11,527 nt of DNA from Chloroflexota bacterium. Its GTDB lineage: Bacteria; Chloroflexota; Anaerolineae; Promineifilales; Promineifilaceae. Every line of letters begins with the position of its first letter. Positions within the stretch are counted from its first letter, which is position 1. Both the position numbers and the translations under genes were made by a program. Shown here piece after piece: positions 6,450 through 11,527 of the stretch. Where the stretch lies: contig CP070688.1 in assembly GCA_020353135.1 (NCBI GenBank), positions 1,045,026 to 1,056,552 on the forward strand, written 5' to 3'. The notes under the pieces were generated by a model. It worked only from the letters and a program-made list of their open reading frames with translations. It had not been told where the DNA came from and did no database searches.

Positions 6450-9400
6450 TCAGGTATTGCCTCGGGGGGTTGGCGTCGCGGTCGGCGGCGGAGGTGGGCC
6501 GGTCAGCGTCCCAGTCGCCGTCGGCGGCGGCTCGAGCGTCGCCGGTTTGGTTGTAGCCGTCTCTACCGGCGTCGGCGATTGTACGGAAGTCGGCGTTGGG
6601 CTCGGCGTTTCCGTCGGCGTCGCAGTGGGCGTCGGCGTCTCGGTTGGCGTGGGCGAGGGTGTTGGGGTTGGTTCAATCAGCAGCACCGGCATCCTGGCTT
6701 CGATGCTGACCGGGTCATATTCGTTGGTATAGGGATTATCAGGCCCAAAGACGGTCAGCCGGAAAGTGGCCGGTCCTGGTTCAGCATCCAGGGTTTTCCA
6801 GTGAGCCAACAAGTTATTGTCGACCTGATGGGTGCGCATCTCCTGCACTGCAGCCCAACCCTGTGGGTCATGACTCAGCCCGTACTCGACCAGGTAGCCA
6901 CTGTAGTTCGGTCCCATGGCCGAGCCATGGATTTCGATGTCGTCAATCAGTGTCTCGGCCGGGCTTGGCCGCGAAATGGCCGCTATCGGCCGGGGCGTAT
7001 TCTCGTCGCAAGTACCGGCCGGCGGCAGGCGCAACGGGATCGAAATGCCCCGTTGGGCGGCCCAGCTTTGGCCGGCGAATGCGTTTTCCAGCCAGTTCTT
7101 GGCATTCTGTTGCTCGCGGGCCAGAACGTCTTCATGGCCGTTGGCCACCAGGTTGAAGAGCGTCGCCTCATAAACCGAATCGGTGCAGCGGTCGGTGGCC
7201 ACGAGGTTCGTCCACAGATCGACGAACAGCGATTGCAAGAAGTCCTGGTCGTTGCCGGGTGGTAACTGGTCATTAGCGAATTGCTCGACCACGCGTTGAG
7301 CGCAGCCTGGCCCGGGCTGGGCGCCGGAGTCGGCGCATATCTCTACCTCAGTAAGGCCCGAAGGGCGTGTGAAGTCGACTGGCTGCCGGCCGGCTAGATA
7401 GGCGCTCATAAAGCGATTCCAAATGGGCGTCGCCAACCGGTAACCGGACTGACCCACGGCTACTGGCTGATTGTTCGTGTTGCCCACCCAGACGGCCGTC
7501 ACCACCTCTGGCGTATAGCCTAAGGTCCAAGCATCGCGGACATCCGACCCCGTTGTCCCTGAGGTGCCAGTCTTGGCCGCCACCTTGTGACCGGCTATGT
7601 TGAGCAAGTTATTCGGGCCAAATTCGATCTGGCGGGCGCCGTCGTCGGCCAGAATATTGCTCAGCAAATAGGCGTGCTCGGGACGAAGTACCTGGGCCCT
7701 GTCGCTGGCCGAGCTTTGCTCGAATAACACGTCTCCCTGGCGGTTCTCGATGCGCGTAATAGTGATCGGCGACTGATATTGACCCTGGTTGGCCAGGGCA
7801 GCAAAGGCGCCAGCCATTTCGAGCGGCGGCACTTCGCCGCCGCCGAGGGCCAGTGACAGACCATGTTCGCGCGGCTGGTCAGATTCCTGACAACCCGAGT
7901 CCTGCAGAGAAGTTAGGCCGACTTTCTGAACATTGGCAATGAAATTGCAGACGCCATAATACTCCAGCGCCTTGACGGCCGGGATGTTGTAGGAGTTGCC
8001 CAAGGCTGGCCGCAGTCGCACCGGACCATGAAACTGATCGTCATAATTCTTCGGTTCATATGGTGGGTTGGCGCCATCAGGGAATTGGGTGGGCACATCC
8101 CAGATCAGCGTCGAAGGTGTCCAGCCTTCTTCGATGGCCGACAGATAAACCAGAGGCTTGATGGACGATCCCGGCTGGCGGGGCGTCATGGCCATGTTGA
8201 CCTGGCCGGAAATGTTTTCGTCGTTGAAGTCGGCGCTGCCGACCATGGCCAGGACTTCTCCGGTCTGGGGATGAAGGACGACCATGGCCGCATTATTGGC
8301 CCCTCCAGCATTGAACTCCGCTCTGCTGGCGGCGATTGTCTCTTCGGCCAAACGCTGGGTGCTCGGATCTAAGGTGGTGTACACTCGCAGGCCGCCCTGA
8401 TATATTGCCTGAGCGCCAAAAAGAGCCTCCAGTTGCTGCAGCACGGCGAAAGTGAAGTGAGGGTGGCGTATGGTGACATCTGGCGGCGTCATATCGCGCA
8501 CGATAGGCGCCGATTCTTCGATGGCAAGCTGGGCCTCAGCTGTGGTGATATAACCTGATTCGACCATTAATCCCAGGACCTCGGTTTGCCGTCCCAAGGC
8601 TCGCTCGGGGGCCGTATAAGGATCCCAGAGGGCAGGCGCCTGCGGCAAGCCGGCCAATAGGGATGCCTCGGCCAAGGACAGGTCCGCGGCCGACTTGTCG
8701 AAATAGGTCTGGGCGGCGGCCTCGATGCCATAGGCCCGATTTCCGTAATTGATCTCGTTTAGGTACAGCTCCAGTATCTCGTCTTTACTATAGGTCCGGA
8801 AGAGCTCGGCGGCCAGGATGATTTCCTTAACCTTGCGACTGAACGTGACTTGGGCGCGTTCTTCTTCGTCCAGGAGTAAAGCGCGGGCCAACTGCTGCGT
8901 TATGGTGCTCGCGCCGCCAGCGGCTTCGCCTTCCTGGGCGGCACGGATAATGGCTCGCATGATAGCCGGCGGATCGAAGCCGGGGTTCGTGTAGAAACGA
9001 GCGTCTTCGGTGGCAATCGTGGCCAGTTGCAGGTCATCGTCGATCCGGCTCAACGGTACGTAGGTTCGATTGCCGGTCGTCGGGTCGGCCAGCGAATAGA
9101 GCACCTGGCCCTCACGGTCAAGGATCTGGGCTGTTTCGAACGAACTGGCTCGATTTCGCAGTTCGCTTGGCGGCGGGAGTTGGCTGGCCAGGGCGATGTA
9201 ACCAACTGCGGCCGCAGCCGACGTCAGCACGAAGCCGACGACCAGAACCAGGAATCCAACCAAGAGGATCCGGCCGACGCATCCTAACCAGCGACCAATG
9301 CCGGACGATGGGCTGCGGCCCGACGATCCCGCAAGTGGGGGACTTACCATGACTGGCGCCGATTGTTGTTCAGCCGGCTGCGGCGCTCGCAAGGGCGCGC

Positions 9401-9908
9401 CGCGCGGAAGATCCGCCTGGCGTCCGGCCGGTCGCGGCGGCTGTCGGCGGGGCGCGGGGCGCACGGGGCGTAAGGGCTGAGTCGGATGATCCTCCAGAGA
9501 ACCAGAGGCTGACGGCGATGGCGCCGGGCCGAGCTGCGTTTGACCCGGAAAGGCGCTTCGGGGCTGAACCTTGGTCGCATCTTCATCGTCTTGCGGCGGC
9601 CGATCGTCTGTCGGCGGATCCTGTCGGTCAAGAGGGGGCGGCGCCGACTGAGATTCGGGCAATACAACCGGAACGCTCGGCCCGGTGGGCGTGGCTTCCT
9701 CGTCCTCATCGACCTGTTGATCGCTCTCCGCGGACGGCGATCCGGGTTCGCCCATCTCGCGCATCAAGTCGAGCAACGATACGGTCTTAGCCTCCTCGGG
9801 TGCCCGGGCAGGTGGCTCCGATGGCGCCTCGGCAACGGACGATGACTCCCCTACGGGCTCTTCGCGGTCGTCTGCCGTTGGTAGTTCCTTATCCTGCTCG
9901 TCCTGCAT
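6450..9908 (-). CDS. Class A penicillin-binding protein (PBP1A-like, transglycosylase/transpeptidase)
   Basis: This 1152-aa bifunctional enzyme polymerises lipid II into glycan strands and cross-links the peptides outside the membrane. Residues 1-213 are a cytoplasmic, probably disordered tail: Asp/Glu-rich first, Pro/Arg-rich later. One transmembrane helix spans about 214-240. The GT51 domain follows with TEDARFY (catalytic Glu301), GGASTITQQLAR, RKVKEIILAAELF and KDEILELYLNEINYG. The transpeptidase has SSIK (nucleophile Ser581, Lys584), SYN (639-641) and KTGT (Lys779), so both activities look intact. After it come a Cys-containing linker (ICADSGAQPGPGC), an alpha-rich segment, a beta-sandwich-like module (about 970-1055) and a Pro/Thr tail (1080-1152). 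It is longer than the usual 700-850 aa because of both ends. The ATG at 9908 has GGAAG seven bases upstream. The gene lies 136 bp after the MaoC gene and 31 bp before the glycosyltransferase. Confidence 0.96.
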   Translation of the reverse strand: MQDEQDKELPTADDREEPVGESSSVAEAPSEPPARAPEEAKTVSLLDLMREMGEPGSPSAESDQQVDEDEEATPTGPSVPVVLPESQSAPPPLDRQDPPTDDRPPQDDEDATKVQPRSAFPGQTQLGPAPSPSASGSLEDHPTQPLRPVRPAPRRQPPRPAGRQADLPRGAPLRAPQPAEQQSAPVMVSPPLAGSSGRSPSSGIGRWLGCVGRILLVGFLVLVVGFVLTSAAAAVGYIALASQLPPPSELRNRASSFETAQILDREGQVLYSLADPTTGNRTYVPLSRIDDDLQLATIATEDARFYTNPGFDPPAIMRAIIRAAQEGEAAGGASTITQQLARALLLDEEERAQVTFSRKVKEIILAAELFRTYSKDEILELYLNEINYGNRAYGIEAAAQTYFDKSAADLSLAEASLLAGLPQAPALWDPYTAPERALGRQTEVLGLMVESGYITTAEAQLAIEESAPIVRDMTPPDVTIRHPHFTFAVLQQLEALFGAQAIYQGGLRVYTTLDPSTQRLAEETIAASRAEFNAGGANNAAMVVLHPQTGEVLAMVGSADFNDENISGQVNMAMTPRQPGSSIKPLVYLSAIEEGWTPSTLIWDVPTQFPDGANPPYEPKNYDDQFHGPVRLRPALGNSYNIPAVKALEYYGVCNFIANVQKVGLTSLQDSGCQESDQPREHGLSLALGGGEVPPLEMAGAFAALANQGQYQSPITITRIENRQGDVLFEQSSASDRAQVLRPEHAYLLSNILADDGARQIEFGPNNLLNIAGHKVAAKTGTSGTTGSDVRDAWTLGYTPEVVTAVWVGNTNNQPVAVGQSGYRLATPIWNRFMSAYLAGRQPVDFTRPSGLTEVEICADSGAQPGPGCAQRVVEQFANDQLPPGNDQDFLQSLFVDLWTNLVATDRCTDSVYEATLFNLVANGHEDVLAREQQNAKNWLENAFAGQSWAAQRGISIPLRLPPAGTCDENTPRPIAAISRPSPAETLIDDIEIHGSAMGPNYSGYLVEYGLSHDPQGWAAVQEMRTHQVDNNLLAHWKTLDAEPGPATFRLTVFGPDNPYTNEYDPVSIEARMPVLLIEPTPTPSPTPTETPTPTATPTETPSPTPTSVQSPTPVETATTKPATLEPPPTATGTLTGPPPPPTATPTPRGNT
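6453..6671 (-). repeat. Low-complexity Pro/Thr-rich tail coding region of the PBP
   Basis: The last 73 codons of the PBP gene encode a degenerate Pro-Thr repeat (PTPTPSPTPTETPTPTATPT and onward, ending in a proline run and TPRGNT). On the + strand it shows as imperfect GGCGTC/GGCGTN hexamers. The stop codon lies between runs of six and seven G (+ strand, 6443-6449 for the longer), so the exact C-terminus is sensitive to sequencing error. Such tails usually act as flexible, wall-spanning or O-glycosylated spacers, which is an inference here. Confidence 0.85.
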
Positions 9909-10044
9909 CTGGTCACTTCCAGTCCGTCATGGCGTAGACCGGCCGCCAGGCAGCCGATCGCGGCCGAAGTTCCATCTATTTAGACGCCGAACGGTGACCG
10001 GAAGTTCCATATCCGGCCCAAATGTCTCTGCCGAAGACGATACC
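9909..10044. other. Intergenic gap before the PBP gene with a 10-bp direct repeat
   Basis: This 136-bp gap holds two copies of GAAGTTCCAT, at 9966-9975 and 10001-10010, 35 bp apart. The second sits in GGAAGTTCC, a near palindrome, and could form a short hairpin with CCGGA/TCCGG arms. An AT-rich patch between the copies (TAAATAGAT on the - strand) could be part of a promoter, but no convincing -35/-10 pair is visible. No coding sequence is supported here. Confidence 0.4.
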
Positions 10045-10512
10045 TTACGCGGGCCTGCTGCGCACCAGTAGAACCATGGTGCCCCGCTGAACGACCTGGT
10101 CATGCTGATCATAGACTCTGATTTTGGCCGTAACGCTTCCGCCGCCAAGACGAGGCAGGGCTTTGCTCTCAGTTATCGTCATTTCGGCTCGAATCGTATC
10201 GCCGATGAATACCGGCCGGGCAAACTTCCACTGTAACTCGCGGAAGGCCAGGACAGTGCCTTCCATGACCCCTGTCTGCACGATGAGCCCAGTGGTCACC
10301 GAGACCACCAACAGTCCATGGGCCACACGCTGGCCGAACTCGCCGGCCTTGGCATATTCGGCGTCCACATGCAGCTGGTTGAAGTCGCCCGAAATACCAG
10401 CGAAGCTGACGATATCGCTTTCCGTTATCGTCCTGCCGGCCGTAACCAGACTCTTGCCTACTTCGATTTCCTCGTAGTAGAGACCTCGCGGTTGATAAGC
10501 CAAATCACTCAT
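10045..10512 (-). CDS. MaoC-like hot-dog fold dehydratase / enoyl-CoA hydratase
   Basis: This 155-aa single-domain hot-dog protein belongs to the MaoC/(R)-specific enoyl-CoA hydratase family, which adds water across the double bond of 2-enoyl thioesters. The hydratase motif is complete: SGDFNQLHVDAEYA (41-54) carries Asp43, Asn45 and His48, and it is followed by FGQRVAHGLL. The second half has ELQWKFARPVFIGDTI, the usual strand motif that lines the tunnel. The length is normal for the family. The ATG at 10512 has GGAG about seven bases upstream. It lies 34 bp after prfA and may be cotranscribed with it. Its physiological substrate is unknown: it could serve fatty-acid turnover, polyhydroxyalkanoate supply or another acyl-CoA pathway. 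No FadR-like site was seen in front of it. Confidence 0.88.
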   Translation of the reverse strand: MSDLAYQPRGLYYEEIEVGKSLVTAGRTITESDIVSFAGISGDFNQLHVDAEYAKAGEFGQRVAHGLLVVSVTTGLIVQTGVMEGTVLAFRELQWKFARPVFIGDTIRAEMTITESKALPRLGGGSVTAKIRVYDQHDQVVQRGTMVLLVRSRPA

Positions 10513-10546
10513 TGGAAACTCCGGTAAATGGTATTTGCTCTGACGC

Positions 10547-11527
10547 TCACTCGCCCACGGCGCCGGCCGCGGCCAACTTGGCCGCCTCGTCGGCGATGGT
10601 CAGCGCGTCGATGAAAGGATCAAGATTTCCTTCCATGACTCCTTGCAGATTGTAGCTTGTGAAGCCGATCCGGTGATCGGTTACTCTCCCCTGTGGGTAA
10701 TTGTAGGTGCGGATTTTTTCGCTGCGGTCACCAGTACCCACTTGAGATCGCCGGTCGGCAGCCACCGACGCTTGCTGCTTGGCTTCCTCCATTTCCTGGA
10801 GCCTGGCCTGGATAATTCCCAAAGCGACCCGTTTATTTTGAGTCAGGCTACGTTCTGTCTGCACCTTGACTTGCATGCCGGTGGGCTTATGAACGACGCG
10901 AACAGCGGTGGCATTCTTCTGCATGTGCTGTCCCCCGGGGCCGGAAGAAAAGGTCGACGTTATGTCGAGGTCTCTTTCGTCCAAGGTGATCTCGACGTCT
11001 TCGATTTCGGGCATCACGGCCACCGTGGCCGTGCTGGTGTGAATCCGGCCTTGCGACTCGGTGACGGGCACGCGCTGCACACGATGGACGCCTGATTCGA
11101 ACTTGAATCGTGAAAAGGCTCCTTTGCCCTTGATGGCCATGATGACTTCTTTGTACCCGCCAACACCAGTCTTGTTTTCGTCGAGAATTACAGTCTTCCA
11201 GCGACGTGCTTCAGCGTAGCGGGCATAAAGGCGCAACAGGTCGGCGCCAAAAATGCCGGCCTCGTCGCCGCCCGCGCCGGCTCGAATCTCGATGACGACA
11301 TTCTTATCGTCGCGTGGATCCTTGGGCACCAACAGCTTACGCAGCGTTTGCTCGTGCTCTTCTTTCTTTGCCGCCAACAACTCAAGCTCTTCTTGAGCCA
11401 TGGTTTTCATGTCGTCGTCTTCGGCCGCCTCCAGGAGCTCCTGGGTTTCGTCCATTTCCTTGTTGACCGCCAGGAGCCTGTGATAGCCTTGGACCAGGGG
11501 TTCGAGTTCCGATCGCTCCTGGGCCAA
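10547..11527 (-). CDS. prfA: Peptide chain release factor 1, N-terminus cut by the window edge
   Basis: Release factor 1 recognises UAA and UAG in the ribosomal A site and triggers release of the finished protein. The 326 codons present cover nearly the whole protein; about 35 N-terminal residues are missing compared with E. coli RF1, judged by the position of the GGQ motif. The fragment shows the tripeptide anticodon Pro-Val-Thr in HRVQRVPVTESQGRIH (154-156), which marks RF1 rather than RF2. The peptidyl-hydrolysis motif GGQ is at fragment residues 198-200 (10928-10936). RSEKIRTYNYPQGRVTDHRIG near the C-terminus is another family signature, as is IRAGAGGDEAGIFGADL. The residues after GGQ are HMQKN rather than the common HVNTT/HVNRT. 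The TTG at the edge is internal to the gene, not the true start. The gene ends 34 bp before the MaoC gene. Confidence 0.96.
   Translation of the reverse strand: MAQERSELEPLVQGYHRLLAVNKEMDETQELLEAAEDDDMKTMAQEELELLAAKKEEHEQTLRKLLVPKDPRDDKNVVIEIRAGAGGDEAGIFGADLLRLYARYAEARRWKTVILDENKTGVGGYKEVIMAIKGKGAFSRFKFESGVHRVQRVPVTESQGRIHTSTATVAVMPEIEDVEITLDERDLDITSTFSSGPGGQHMQKNATAVRVVHKPTGMQVKVQTERSLTQNKRVALGIIQARLQEMEEAKQQASVAADRRSQVGTGDRSEKIRTYNYPQGRVTDHRIGFTSYNLQGVMEGNLDPFIDALTIADEAAKLAAAGAVGE

Noticed and set aside
5876..6556. A 226-codon + strand open frame
   Set aside because: It lies antisense across the glycosyltransferase and the end of the PBP, has no recognisable domain and no ribosome binding site.
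6390..7265. Long + strand open frame of 291 codons opposite the PBP gene, plus a Gly/Val-rich frame at 6355-6732
   Set aside because: These are antisense shadows of the PBP C-terminus. The Gly/Val repeats are simply the complement of the Pro/Thr repeat codons, and the PBP frame carries the real family motifs.
9907..9923. FadR-like sequence ATCTGGTCACTTCCAGT at the PBP start codon
   Set aside because: Only about 9 of 17 positions match the FadR consensus, the GACC half is missing, and it overlaps the start codon and ribosome binding site.
9927..10148. 73-codon - strand open frame overlapping the end of the MaoC gene
   Set aside because: It is in another frame of the MaoC gene and runs into the gap; no family resemblance or start signal.

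Overview
The window looks like ordinary chromosomal DNA from a GC-rich bacterium. The best guess is a member of the Chloroflexota (Anaerolineae/Caldilineae-like). That rests on the architecture of the class A penicillin-binding protein (Cys-containing linker, extra beta-sandwich and Pro/Thr tail after the transpeptidase) and on the non-proteobacterial flavour of release factor 1. It is an inference from family resemblance, not a database result. I saw no RNA genes, insertion sequences, prophage genes or CRISPR arrays.

Layout: one gene is on the + strand at the left edge (a clan GH-A glycoside hydrolase, probably missing its 5' end). Everything else is on the - strand. Read in the direction of transcription, from the right edge, these are: prfA (release factor 1, N-terminus cut by the window edge), a MaoC-type hot-dog hydratase, a very large class A penicillin-binding protein, a GT-B glycosyltransferase, and then a separate transcription unit of fadR, an alkyl-DHAP-synthase-like flavoprotein and glpD. 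The hydrolase and glpD converge with only 21 bp between them.

The most interesting part is 1065-5217. A full-length protein closely resembling E. coli FadR, with its winged-helix domain and acyl-CoA-binding C-terminal domain, heads a tight three-gene unit with two flavoenzymes that meet at dihydroxyacetone phosphate (DHAP). GlpD makes DHAP from glycerol-3-phosphate. The second enzyme resembles alkyl-DHAP synthase, which uses acyl-DHAP. In front of fadR there is a recognisable sigma-70-type promoter (TAGACA, 18 bp, TATACT). Just downstream, at the predicted transcription start, is a 17-bp element matching the E. coli FadR operator consensus at 14 of 17 positions. A second, inverted copy of its strong half-site overlaps it. 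Together these suggest an autoregulated, acyl-CoA-sensing switch controlling glycerolipid or ether-lipid metabolism, well away from the gammaproteobacteria where FadR is classically studied.

The right half (prfA, MaoC, PBP, glycosyltransferase) is housekeeping and cell-envelope material. The PBP has a 213-residue charged and Pro-rich cytoplasmic N-terminus and a long extracytoplasmic extension.
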